Assembly (NCBI GenBank): GCA_964400015.1
Contig: CAYNRR010000001.1
Location: 62,001 to 126,000 of the forward strand
Direction of reading: 5' to 3'
DNA from: UBA1234 sp964400015
GTDB taxonomy: Bacteria > Bacillota > Clostridia > TANB77 > UBA1234
Length of the DNA: 64,000 nucleotides
The translations under genes were made by a program, and so were the position numbers. Each line of letters starts with the position of its first letter. Position 1 is the first letter of the stretch. The notes beneath the pieces are model-generated. The model was not told the origin of the DNA and searched no databases. It saw only the letters and a program-made list of their open reading frames with translations. Below, piece by piece: positions 1 to 7,191 of this stretch.

Positions 1-483
1 CCATTTGTTGATAAACACACTTGCCAGACTAAGTCTTTGATCTTGTCCACCAGAAATCTGATTCGGCAATTTATGCAAATGCTCAGCAAGACCTAACTCT
101 TCCAAGATTTGCTTTGCTTCCTCAATATCTTCAGGTGTAGGCTCAACCTTGTGCCCTTTATAAACCATCAAGGCATTCTTCAAAACATTCAGCCACGGAA
201 AACTCGTATAATGCTGATGCATCATATGAATTTCAGGCGAATACGACGTCATCTTTTCACCATTCAAAATGATGTCGCCAGTATACCGTGTTTCCAGTCC
301 TGCGATAATTCGCATTAAGGTGCTTTTACCAACACCAGACGGACCAACAAAAACATAGATACCAGGTTCAAAATCAAAATTGAAATTGGAAAACAAAACA
401 TTATCGCCAAAAGCCATGCTAAAATCTCTGATTTTAAGAGAATTTTTAGCAACGGGCTTATTTTCAATTTCCTTCATGCTCAT
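1..483 (-). CDS. ABC importer ATP-binding protein, 3' end cut by window edge
   Basis: This encodes the nucleotide-binding subunit of an importer of the nitrate/sulfonate/taurine type. It would hydrolyse ATP in the cytoplasm to drive the adjacent permease. The visible 161 codons carry a Walker A motif GPSGVGKST near residue 50, a Q-loop region and the ABC signature ISGGQDQR close to the window edge. Walker B and the rest lie outside. The start at 483 is chosen because GGAGG lies seven bases upstream. It overlaps the end of the permease gene by 20 bases, which implies translational coupling. The signature GGQDQR rather than the usual GGQ(Q/R)QR is slightly unusual. The substrate cannot be read from this subunit. 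G/C-ending codons are more frequent than in most of the window. Confidence 0.93.
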   Translation of the reverse strand, partial: MSMKEIENKPVAKNSLKIRDFSMAFGDNVLFSNFNFDFEPGIYVFVGPSGVGKSTLMRIIAGLETRYTGDIILNGEKMTSYSPEIHMMHQHYTSFPWLNVLKNALMVYKGHKVEPTPEDIEEAKQILEELGLAEHLHKLPNQISGGQDQRLSLASVFINKW

Positions 484-1225
484 CGCTAAACCTCCACTTA
501 AAAGCTCTTTTAACAATTGTAGTTGCAATTTTGTCAAACAAATAACTTACAACTATGATGATTACAATTGCAGCAAAAACCATAGCTGTTTTTCCTCTTG
601 CCGAACCGATGTACATAAGGTGTCCCAAACCATACTGCGTATTATTAACTTCAGCAATTATGACATACGTCCATCCCACTCCGTATAATGTAATCAAAGA
701 TTGCAGAATCGAAGGAGTAACATACGGTATGAAACAATGTAACAACATTCTGCTGTAGGAAAAACCCATCGTGTAAGCCGTTTCTTTCAACTTATCAATT
801 GGCTCACTACAAGTTTGAATTACAGTTGGTAAAAAAGAAAAAAATGCAGCAATTACCAAGAAAGTAATTTTCATTTTTTCATCAATACCAAGTAACAAAA
901 CAAGCATTGGCGAAAAACAGGTTACTGGAATATACCGCAGAGAATCTACAACAGGCTTGAGCACTCGATTAACAGGAGGATACCATGCTATCAGCATACC
1001 TAAAGGAATAGAAATCCCAGCTGCAATCAAAATACCAATAGTAACTCTAAAGAAACTTGCACCAAGATGTTTAAAGAATACACCCGTTTCAAAAAAGTTT
1101 ATAATCATCGCAAATGTTTCCATCGGCGATGGTAAGAACAAGCTTTTATTAACAATAATACTTGCCAACCACCAAATGGCAATTACACACACGATGAAAA
1201 TCACTTTTTTCAAAGCTTTTTTCAT
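464..1225 (-). CDS. ABC importer permease, SsuC/TauC type
   Basis: This is a 253-residue integral membrane permease of the binding-protein-dependent family (BPD_transp_1), as found in nitrate, sulfonate, taurine and thiamine-precursor importers. It has an N-terminal membrane helix, a periplasmic-facing loop and about five more hydrophobic segments. The EAA-like cytoplasmic loop for ATPase contact is around residues 140-165 (KLKETAYTMGFSYSRM). The start at 1225 has AAAGGAG seven bases upstream. It lies between the binding-protein gene and the ATPase gene in one operon on the minus strand. The usual length for the family is about 250-270 residues, so it looks intact. The substrate is not determinable from sequence. 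Confidence 0.93.
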   Translation of the reverse strand: MKKALKKVIFIVCVIAIWWLASIIVNKSLFLPSPMETFAMIINFFETGVFFKHLGASFFRVTIGILIAAGISIPLGMLIAWYPPVNRVLKPVVDSLRYIPVTCFSPMLVLLLGIDEKMKITFLVIAAFFSFLPTVIQTCSEPIDKLKETAYTMGFSYSRMLLHCFIPYVTPSILQSLITLYGVGWTYVIIAEVNNTQYGLGHLMYIGSARGKTAMVFAAIVIIIVVSYLFDKIATTIVKRAFKWRFSDEHEGN

Positions 1226-1246
1226 AACGCATCTCCTTTTTAAGAA

Positions 1247-1278
1247 GAAAAGGGCTAGGTATTAGCCCAGCCCTTTTC
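1247..1278 (-). terminator. intra-operon hairpin between binding-protein and permease genes
   Basis: Perfect 10-bp arms (GAAAAGGGCT and its complement) enclose a 12-base loop in the gap between the binding-protein stop and the permease start. Only a weak U-rich tract follows. It probably acts as a partial terminator or as 3'-end protection that keeps the binding protein in excess over the permease, a common arrangement in ABC importer operons. Confidence 0.7.
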
Positions 1279-1288
1279 AGTTAATTCC

Positions 1289-2770
1289 TTAATAGCCAAC
1301 TTTAGTCTTAAAGAAGATTTCAGTACGACGATTTTCGGCGGCTGCCGGTTCATCCTGATTGAGAGGATTCGTATCGCCATTGCCAATCACAATAATTCTT
1401 TCCTCGGCGATTCCCTTAGAAATGAAATAGTTAGCAATGGATTGTGCACGCAAGCGAGAGAATTCAATAATCTGAGATTCAGATACGCCTTCTGCACGCT
1501 TAGATGCATTACCTTCAATCTGAATATAAACACCGTCAAGCACCTTTGCCACTTTAACAAACTCATCAAGTTCGTCATAAGATTCCTGCTGAATATTAAC
1601 AGAGTTAAGCTGGAACTTAATGTCTGCATTGTAAGAAAGCAAAGCATCAGGCGATTCAATAATCATACCGATATCACCTGTCTGGAAAGAATCAATTACG
1701 TCATCTTCCTGGTTTTTATACTTGTCAGACAACTTATTCAAATATTCATCGGTAAAAGCGTTTTCTGCCTTTTCAGGATATGCACTTTCGCCAAGACCTT
1801 TCCAAACCTCTGCCATATCACGATACATAGTAACGGCAACATCTGTCAGCAACTGTGTATTCTGTGTCCAAGTTGCCAAGTTAGCACCGTTTGCCATATC
1901 GATGATTTCTGCATCAGACATAAGCTCAAACATGGGCATCTGCCGAATATTCGCAAACTCAACTTTGTACATACTACGAGCCTGCAAAGCAGCATCAATC
2001 CAATTCACAACAAATTCGCTATTGTTCTTCAAAAATTCTTCATTGAACAAGACACCATCCAGAATCAAGTTTGTACTCATGCTAGTGTCAAACAAAATTC
2101 TAGAATCCGTACTAGAAGCTGCCTGTGTCAGATACGGTTCCCAAGTCGCAGCAGCATCAACACTACCTGCAAAGAAAGCTTTAGCTGCGTCATCGGGAGT
2201 TTCAAAATAAACCATATCTTTTCGGATCTGTTCTCTTTGAGCAGCTGTCAAACTAGAATTGTTAAGCAACCACTCAACAAGCGTCTGGGCCTCGGAATAC
2301 TTGGGTACTGCAACCTTTTTGCCAACCAAGTCATTGACGGAAACAATATCACTTCTTGCAATAATACCGTCACCACCGTTACTAAAGTTAGTAATGTACG
2401 GCATTTTTACAGAAACGCCTGCTTCATCAAATTTAGACTGCAAAAAAGCATACCGGTTAACCGTGTATCCTGCACCCTGAAGTTCGCCACTAATAAGTGC
2501 AGAAGAAGATGCAGTCGCGTCATTCATAACCACATATTCAATATATACACCGTTCTTAGCATTCAAACTGTCCGGTGCTGTAGTAAGTCCACCGTTTGCG
2601 TCAAGCAACGATTGCCAACCAATCCATTCATCAATGGAAACCTTGACCGGATTATCGGCAGAATACTTTTTACCAGCACTTACAGAGCTTCCACAACCTG
2701 CACACATCGATGCGATGAGTACAAGAGCCATAGCCATGGCTAAAATTTTGACCACGTGTTTCATTTTCAA
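1289..2770 (-). CDS. substrate-binding lipoprotein fused to an OmpA-like C-terminal domain
   Basis: This 493-residue protein starts with a signal peptide and a lipobox-like MCAGC (Cys 26), so a lipid-anchored extracellular protein is predicted. Residues of about 40-380 resemble the NMT1/SsuA-like periplasmic-binding fold, for example the GKKVAVPKYSEAQTLVEWLL region. Residues of about 390-493 look like an OmpA/MotB-type peptidoglycan-associated domain: the pattern SRLRAQSIANYF, then IGNGDTNP, then AAENRRTEI, fits the family. The usual GHTD-type Asp is replaced by GNAS, so peptidoglycan binding may be altered. Family members normally lack this fusion. It heads the operon with the permease and ATPase. 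The start has TAGGAGG eight bases upstream. Its promoter lies at 2903-2931, with a leader of over 100 bases. Confidence 0.85.
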   Translation of the reverse strand: MKMKHVVKILAMAMALVLIASMCAGCGSSVSAGKKYSADNPVKVSIDEWIGWQSLLDANGGLTTAPDSLNAKNGVYIEYVVMNDATASSSALISGELQGAGYTVNRYAFLQSKFDEAGVSVKMPYITNFSNGGDGIIARSDIVSVNDLVGKKVAVPKYSEAQTLVEWLLNNSSLTAAQREQIRKDMVYFETPDDAAKAFFAGSVDAAATWEPYLTQAASSTDSRILFDTSMSTNLILDGVLFNEEFLKNNSEFVVNWIDAALQARSMYKVEFANIRQMPMFELMSDAEIIDMANGANLATWTQNTQLLTDVAVTMYRDMAEVWKGLGESAYPEKAENAFTDEYLNKLSDKYKNQEDDVIDSFQTGDIGMIIESPDALLSYNADIKFQLNSVNIQQESYDELDEFVKVAKVLDGVYIQIEGNASKRAEGVSESQIIEFSRLRAQSIANYFISKGIAEERIIVIGNGDTNPLNQDEPAAAENRRTEIFFKTKVGY

Positions 2771-2841
2771 TTCCTCCTAGATAAAATTAAATTATGTTAT
2801 GCGAAAATAGATTAACCACGTCGATTTGTTTGTGCCACTTT

Positions 2842-2859
2842 TTACATTTTTACCCTCCT
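2842..2859 (-). promoter_or_regulatory. start-stop mini-ORF (AUG-UAA) with Shine-Dalgarno in the leader
   Basis: On the minus strand an AGGAGG is followed, after six bases, by ATG and immediately by TAA. It sits in the leader of the binding-protein gene, about 70 bases before the real start. A ribosome could initiate and terminate here without elongation. It may be regulatory or accidental. Confidence 0.45.
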
Positions 2860-2902
2860 CTATTAAGAATATGAGTTAACACAATGCATTTCGAACGATG
2901 TC

Positions 2903-2931
2903 ATTCTATCATGGTTTTGTGGTTATGTCAA
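2903..2931 (-). promoter_or_regulatory. sigma-A promoter of the ABC importer operon
   Basis: TTGACA and TAGAAT are separated by 17 bases on the minus strand, about 130 bases upstream of the binding-protein start. The rest of the 355-base gap (2771-3125) holds the leader with its start-stop element and, at its far end, the promoter of the next plus-strand gene. No other gene is seen there. Confidence 0.75.
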
Positions 2932-3070
2932 CATCGCTAAGGCCAATTTTCAACCTATTTTGCCCAAAAAAGCAACCCTTTTTCCATATCAATTTCCAAT
3001 CACATTAAATCAAACTTTTTTATCAAATTTCGCATTCTTACTAATTATCAATAAAAAATATTGAGTATAT

Positions 3071-3099
3071 TTGAATTTATTGGTAAAATTTTATATAAA
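3071..3099 (+). promoter_or_regulatory. probable promoter of the zincin-like gene
   Basis: TTGAAT and TATAAA are separated by 17 bases and followed closely by a strong ribosome binding site (TTAGGAGGAG) and the start codon at 3126. The surrounding DNA is very AT-rich, so this is a moderate-confidence match. Confidence 0.5.
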
Positions 3100-3125
3100 G
3101 GAATTGTTTTTAGTTAGGAGGAGCC

Positions 3126-4358
3126 ATGAATAATAGTGATTTGAATAATTTAATATTGCCACTTATCGAAGAAGCTCAAAAGATAGCAAAAGAAAAATTC
3201 GTGAATTTTGCGCAAGATTTATATGCCATTCCTTCTGATTATTGGGATCATCTATGGGAAACGCCATTAGTTCCATTTCGCGATACAGACACAATATTTC
3301 CAATTAAACTATCTAGTTTATCTAACGATAAACTTAAAAAAATTATTTCCAAAGTTGTATTATGCGAAATGGGTGAATCAAAAGCCACATATATTCCTTT
3401 TGAAAAAATATTAGGAGATCTTCCAGAAGATGCTCAACTAGAATATGCTAAACTACAAAAAGATTCTCCTCTTCCATATGATTCAGTGATTGTATATAAC
3501 GAAGAAGCATTTGCAAATGCATTCTTGCAAACACAAGAAGATGCGAAAAGACGTCATCCAGATGTAACATTAGAACACATTAAGCAATCTTTTTTAGTAG
3601 ATACAACTTTAGTATTCATTCACGAATATATGCACTTGAATACAGATACATTAGTTGTTGTTCCAACATCATCAAATCCAACCCAAGCATACCATCAATA
3701 CGGCGTTAGATTTGAAGATATAACACAACCTTTAGGAGCTATATTTGAGGAATATGATGAAGTTCTTGTTGATATCATGGCAATGCTCATAGACATACAT
3801 TCTAACGGAAATACTTTAGACAATGATTTAAAAACTTTACTTCAAGATAGAAAAGAAGTTTTAGAACGCGAGCACCTAACTTCACTTTATGAAAAATTTG
3901 ATGACAAACCTGTTTTTACATTATTCACTTTATTCCCTGATGAATTAGCTGAATGGATGCTTTTAGATTTGGGTTCAAAACATAAATCTAATATTCCACA
4001 ACCAAGATTTCATAATTTGCTATTGGAAAAGTATCATGATGTTTTTGGAAGAAAACCTATTCCAGAAATTTCAGAAATGTTAGATTTAGCTGGCGATTAC
4101 TTTATGAGTGAAGCTCCATCACTGTTGACACAAGATGAAATCAATGAAAGAACAGAAATGTTAGAAAGTATCGGAGTAAATAATATAGATTTTAGCAAAG
4201 ATAAATCTAACTTTGACATAGATTTTGAAGATTTTTTAGCACTTATTTTTTCTGAAAAAGCTATGAAAGAGTTAGGCGGCGCTATACAAGATATACGTGA
4301 CACAAAGCGTGAACGTTCGCAAAATAAATCAAAAGAAAAATATGATATAGAGCCTTAA
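3126..4358 (+). CDS. zincin-like protein with HExxH motif, function unknown
   Basis: This 410-residue, apparently cytoplasmic protein has no signal peptide or membrane segment. It contains HEYMH at residues 166-170, which fits the zinc-binding helix of metallopeptidases (gluzincin/metzincin type). An acidic helix about 45 residues later (FEEYDEVLVDIMAML) could supply the third ligand. This is a motif-level inference and no named family is recognised. The C-terminal part is charged and helical and ends in a Lys/Arg-rich tail. The start has TTAGGAGG directly upstream. A 138-residue gene follows after 21 bases, probably as a two-gene operon ending at the terminator at 4811-4846. Codon use is typical of the AT-rich background. 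Confidence 0.75.
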   Translation: MNNSDLNNLILPLIEEAQKIAKEKFVNFAQDLYAIPSDYWDHLWETPLVPFRDTDTIFPIKLSSLSNDKLKKIISKVVLCEMGESKATYIPFEKILGDLPEDAQLEYAKLQKDSPLPYDSVIVYNEEAFANAFLQTQEDAKRRHPDVTLEHIKQSFLVDTTLVFIHEYMHLNTDTLVVVPTSSNPTQAYHQYGVRFEDITQPLGAIFEEYDEVLVDIMAMLIDIHSNGNTLDNDLKTLLQDRKEVLEREHLTSLYEKFDDKPVFTLFTLFPDELAEWMLLDLGSKHKSNIPQPRFHNLLLEKYHDVFGRKPIPEISEMLDLAGDYFMSEAPSLLTQDEINERTEMLESIGVNNIDFSKDKSNFDIDFEDFLALIFSEKAMKELGGAIQDIRDTKRERSQNKSKEKYDIEP

Positions 4359-4379
4359 ACTGGCCCACAAGGAGTTATT

Positions 4380-4796
4380 ATGAGTGTTAATGAATTACGA
4401 AAGTCTGCTGTTGAAGTAAATGCAATTTTAAAACATCTGCCGGTAGATGTTTCTGCAAAAATTCCTTCAACTGTAAAAGTATTTTTTGAGCAAATTGCTT
4501 CAGACACATATTCTTTTAATTATGATGTAACAAAAAAATTAACTGAACAAAATTTAATGCCTAAAACCAAGGGCGTTATCGCTTTAATTTATAGAGATTA
4601 TATTTGCTCAAAAGAAGAGCGATTAGAATACATTCAAAAGTACAATGCTTTTTTAGAAAAAAAGCATAATGCTCAAAATTCTATCGTTCAAAATGTTAGC
4701 AAAAGTCCATCTAATACAGCATTACCTATCGTTTCAGAAAATCCCAAATGGTACGCAAAAATATTTAACACTATTAAAAACTTTTTTAAAAAGTAA
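4380..4796 (+). CDS. small helical hypothetical protein, partner of the zincin-like gene
   Basis: This 138-residue protein of no recognised family follows the HExxH gene after 21 bases, with the ribosome binding site AAGGAG before the start. It is predicted to be mainly helical (residues 1-95), followed by a Ser/Asn/Pro-rich linker. The C terminus is a basic, aromatic, amphipathic stretch (KWYAKIFNTIKNFFKK) that could bind membrane or nucleic acid. There is no signal peptide and no Cys. Co-transcription suggests a functional link with the putative peptidase, for example as substrate, regulator or targeting factor. That link is inference only. Confidence 0.65.
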   Translation: MSVNELRKSAVEVNAILKHLPVDVSAKIPSTVKVFFEQIASDTYSFNYDVTKKLTEQNLMPKTKGVIALIYRDYICSKEERLEYIQKYNAFLEKKHNAQNSIVQNVSKSPSNTALPIVSENPKWYAKIFNTIKNFFKK

Positions 4797-4810
4797 TTTT
4801 ATAAATATGA

Positions 4811-4846
4811 AAAAACCAGCATCCATATAAATAGATGCTGGCTTTT
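4811..4846. terminator. bidirectional terminator between convergent genes
   Basis: The stem CCAGCATC/GATGCTGG is flanked by A-runs on the left and T-runs on the right, so it can terminate in both directions. It serves the 138-residue gene on the plus strand and the 217-residue gene on the minus strand. Confidence 0.85.
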
Positions 4847-4850
4847 TGTG

Positions 4851-5504
4851 TTAATAGTCACTTGTTTTGTTGGCATTGATTCGGGATCTCATTTCTCTGA
4901 GATCACCACTGAAATCATCCCAATACATGCTTGCAAGCAAGACTTTCAAATCGGTAGTAGATACCCTCTTAGAAACTCTGGGGGGAGCTTCCTCATAGTT
5001 AGCACAGCGATAAACCGTGCAACCATCGTTTTGCTGATACATGTTAAAAGCTTCCAAAGCTTCTTGCACGTAATCATATTTTTCGATTCGCCAGGAATCC
5101 AAAACGGTATAAGGAAATTCCTTATTCATTCGTAGCTGGAATGCAACAGTGAGATCGCGGACTCGAGTACAGCCAGCACAAACCTTGGTGCAGTTCTTGC
5201 CACAAAGATGTACGCCGTTGCTATCATCCACTCTGTTGATTTTGAGATCACCAGGTACTTCGGTATAGTACAAACTTTCATCAAATTTGTACGCTATGCC
5301 AGGGGTTCCCGAGAGTCTAAGTTTTAGAAGTTCCTCAGCAGTCACCTCTCTAAACTCATACTCTTCGAAATAGGAGTCAGACTCTTTTAGCCGTCTACCT
5401 CTTTCATTGTAGGTTACGTCTTTGTACTCTACAGTAAGAGCATACGGCTTTTTATCTACGATTTTTACGACAAGGTTCTTCATGAATACTTCAGTCTTTT
5501 CCAT
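4851..5504 (-). CDS. hypothetical protein with a Cys cluster, codon use unlike neighbours
   Basis: This 217-residue protein is not recognised. The N-terminal 100 residues are rich in beta-prone and acidic stretches. The centre holds CGKNCTKVCAGC (spacing C-x3-C-x3-C-x2-C, about residues 101-112), which could bind zinc or an iron-sulfur cluster. Two more Cys follow near residue 165. The C-terminal half is helical and charged. There is no signal peptide. It is a single-gene unit with its own promoter at 5575-5603, a perfect palindrome over the -35 region and a bidirectional terminator. Codons end in G/C much more often than in the genes on either side, which suggests a different origin. The start is supported by GGAGG eight bases upstream. 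Confidence 0.7.
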   Translation of the reverse strand: MEKTEVFMKNLVVKIVDKKPYALTVEYKDVTYNERGRRLKESDSYFEEYEFREVTAEELLKLRLSGTPGIAYKFDESLYYTEVPGDLKINRVDDSNGVHLCGKNCTKVCAGCTRVRDLTVAFQLRMNKEFPYTVLDSWRIEKYDYVQEALEAFNMYQQNDGCTVYRCANYEEAPPRVSKRVSTTDLKVLLASMYWDDFSGDLREMRSRINANKTSDY

Positions 5505-5574
5505 TTTTCATGCCTCCAAATTGCGTATTTTTAATAGCTAACATACACATTCATAATGTCAAGTTTCCATGAAT

Positions 5575-5603
5575 ATTGTACCAGATTATGTAAATAAAGT
5601 CAA
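5575..5603 (-). promoter_or_regulatory. promoter of the 217-residue gene
   Basis: TTGACT and TACAAT are separated by exactly 17 bases on the minus strand, about 70 bases upstream of the start codon. The spacer and -35 region overlap one arm of the perfect inverted repeat at 5586-5621, so repression by a dimeric regulator is likely. Confidence 0.7.
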
Positions 5604-5621
5604 TAATATTTATTTACATAA
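5586..5621. promoter_or_regulatory. perfect 13-bp inverted repeat, putative operator
   Basis: Arms TTATGTAAATAAA and TTTATTTACATAA are perfect complements separated by ten bases. One arm fills the promoter spacer of the minus-strand gene and the other lies just upstream of its -35. No transcript from this promoter would include it, which favours an operator over a terminator for this gene. The cotJC stop codon is only 13 bases away, so a role as cotJ 3' hairpin is possible. Confidence 0.55.
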
Positions 5622-5633
5622 CTCAATAACTTA

Positions 5634-6317
5634 CTATGCTCTATTTCTTCCAGATTGATTTGAGGAATTATTAGTGTTATCTAGCTCAACTGCAGTATTG
5701 CAAGGACATGAGCTACTATTGTTATTTTCTAATATATTATTATTCATATAAAATTTCTTTTGAGCTAATTTTTCTTGAACGGTTCTTAAAGCTTCTCCAA
5801 AGCGTTGAAAATGAACTATTTCCCTTTCTCTTAAGAATTTCAATACATTAGTTACATCAGGATCATCAGATAAATCTATTAAATATTCATAAGTTGAACG
5901 AGCTTTTTGTTCAGCTGCCAAGTCTTCATATAAATCAGTAACTGGGTCACCTTTTACCTGCAAAGCAGTCGCCGTAAATGGTATTCCACCAGCACTTTGA
6001 GGATATACTGATATACCATGATCTGTATAATAATCTCCCAATCCAGCTTTTTTCATTTGTTCAGGCGTAGCACCTACCGTAAGTTGATTTACTAGTGTTC
6101 CAACCATTTCTAAATGTCCAAGTTCTTCAGTTCCAATATCATTTAAAGTCGCTTTTGCAATTTCAGTTGGCATGCTAAATCTTTGACTTAAATATCTAAG
6201 AGCTGCCCCCAATTCTCCATCAGGACCACCATACTGACTAATTATAAACTTAGCCATTTGTGGATTTGTATTTTTTATATTTATTGGATATTGCAATTTC
6301 TTTTCGTATCCCCACAT
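5634..6317 (-). CDS. cotJC: spore coat protein CotJC, manganese-catalase-like
   Basis: This 227-residue protein belongs to the CotJC family, related to di-manganese catalases and located in the inner spore coat. Helical stretches carry the expected carboxylate/His ligands, for example GTEELGHLEMVG near residue 65 and AAEQKARSTYEYL, then REREIVHFQRFGE near residue 165. The last 30 residues are Asn/Ser-rich with a Cys pair, and they extend beyond the catalase-like core. It is the third gene of the cotJABC operon, starting three bases after cotJB with GGGGAGT as ribosome binding site. Expression in the mother cell during sporulation is known for the family. I did not identify a sigma-E promoter with confidence. 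Confidence 0.95.
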   Translation of the reverse strand: MWGYEKKLQYPINIKNTNPQMAKFIISQYGGPDGELGAALRYLSQRFSMPTEIAKATLNDIGTEELGHLEMVGTLVNQLTVGATPEQMKKAGLGDYYTDHGISVYPQSAGGIPFTATALQVKGDPVTDLYEDLAAEQKARSTYEYLIDLSDDPDVTNVLKFLREREIVHFQRFGEALRTVQEKLAQKKFYMNNNILENNNSSSCPCNTAVELDNTNNSSNQSGRNRA

Positions 6318-6320
6318 AAT

Positions 6321-6572
6321 TTATACTCCCCTTTCCCATGGCCAAGGATTTTTTATCCATACCCATTCACAATCAATCGCGGCATTTCTAGCTGTCAAAG
6401 GTCCATATTCTTCCTCATATTTAGTTCTAGCCATTTCAGCTTCTTCTACTAATTCTCTATAACAATCAATAGCATCTATATCATCTGGATGAGTATTTAA
6501 ATATAATTGCAAGTCATAAAGCTTAAAGTCCAGTGCCATAAGTTCCTTTAATTTATCATTTTTACACCCCAT
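6321..6572 (-). CDS. cotJB: spore coat protein CotJB
   Basis: This is a short CotJB-family protein (83 residues from the chosen start) needed for coat incorporation together with CotJA and CotJC. Typical features are LDLYLNTHPDD-like text (DLQLYLNTHPDD here), a central helix with Cys and acidic residues, and the Trp/Pro-rich C-terminal end WVWIKNPWPWE. The ATG at 6572 is preferred because GGGGAGG lies nine bases upstream. Upstream in-frame ATGs at 6581 and 6590 have no suitably placed site. It overlaps cotJA by 11 bases, so translation is probably coupled. Confidence 0.93.
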   Translation of the reverse strand: MGCKNDKLKELMALDFKLYDLQLYLNTHPDDIDAIDCYRELVEEAEMARTKYEEEYGPLTARNAAIDCEWVWIKNPWPWERGV

Positions 6573-6843
6573 CACATTCATCCTCCCCACAAGTCGTAGT
6601 ATCTCTCAAGTATGCAATAATTTCTTGAGATTTATTTTTACAATACGGTGAAACCAATTCTGGAAAGGTAGTACCATTTTCCAAAGCTTGCATTGGCTCA
6701 AATATGTCTCCAGCCTCTTGATATGGAACATACGCGTTTGCAAGTAATGGATTTACAGGCATTATATCCATAGGTTTACATCTATTTTGACAATTTCGAC
6801 AATTACAATTGCATGAACGTCTATTATTGTACCTATTTCTCAT
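6562..6843 (-). CDS. cotJA: spore coat associated protein CotJA, with Cys-rich N terminus
   Basis: This 93-residue protein is the first gene of the cotJ operon. The central part (NPLLANAYVPYQ, then FEPMQALENGTTFPELVSPY) is the CotJA signature. The first 25 residues are Arg/Asn-rich with five Cys (CNCNCRNCQNRC), and the C-terminal tail has two more Cys. Such Cys could form coat disulfides or bind metal. The start at 6843 has AGGAGGT nine bases upstream. A TTG six bases further upstream is less well spaced. The promoter region lies at 6844-6937, where I see no confident sigma-factor match. Confidence 0.93.
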   Translation of the reverse strand: MRNRYNNRRSCNCNCRNCQNRCKPMDIMPVNPLLANAYVPYQEAGDIFEPMQALENGTTFPELVSPYCKNKSQEIIAYLRDTTTCGEDECDGV

Positions 6844-6937
6844 AAACAAATTACCTCCTAATTATTGATATAATACAAGTTATGAATTATTATGAGATTT
6901 AGTGCATACTATTGTTTAAATATTTTATCAAAAAATG

Positions 6938-6966
6938 TTGACAAAAATCAGAGCCTATGTTATCAT
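6938..6966 (+). promoter_or_regulatory. promoter of the tRNA-Arg gene
   Basis: TTGACA and TATCAT are separated by 17 bases, with the tRNA beginning 18 bases after the -10 box. This is a near-consensus vegetative promoter. Confidence 0.85.
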
Positions 6967-6984
6967 ATGAATTGTCGCAAACGT

Positions 6985-7061
<77 letters not shown>

Positions 7062-7075
7062 CAGTGTATGACACG

Positions 7076-7110
7076 AAAACTGGTTAATCAATGATTAACC
7101 AGTTTTTTAT
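7076..7110 (+). terminator. terminator of the tRNA-Arg transcript
   Basis: A long, near-perfect stem (AAAACTGGTTAATCA with its complement, almost no loop) is followed by TTTTTT. It lies 15 bases after the tRNA CCA end. Confidence 0.88.
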
Positions 7111-7119
7111 TATAAAAAG

Positions 7120-7141
7120 AACCACCAAATACATGGTGATT
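7120..7141 (-). terminator. possible terminator after the SseB-like gene
   Basis: On the minus strand an eight-pair stem (AATCACCA with TGGTGGTT, one G-U pair) is followed by CTTTTTAT. It lies about 50 bases after the SseB-like stop codon. It is weaker than the neighbouring tRNA terminator. Confidence 0.45.
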
Positions 7142-7191
7142 CTCTACTTGATAACTATTCTATTTCTTCTTTTTTCCTATATATTCATTTT

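Noticed and set aside
1442..2743. 433-codon open frame on the plus strand opposite the binding-protein gene
   Set aside because: It is antisense to a well-supported lipoprotein gene, has no ribosome binding site and its translation resembles no protein. It is an artefact of the codon composition.
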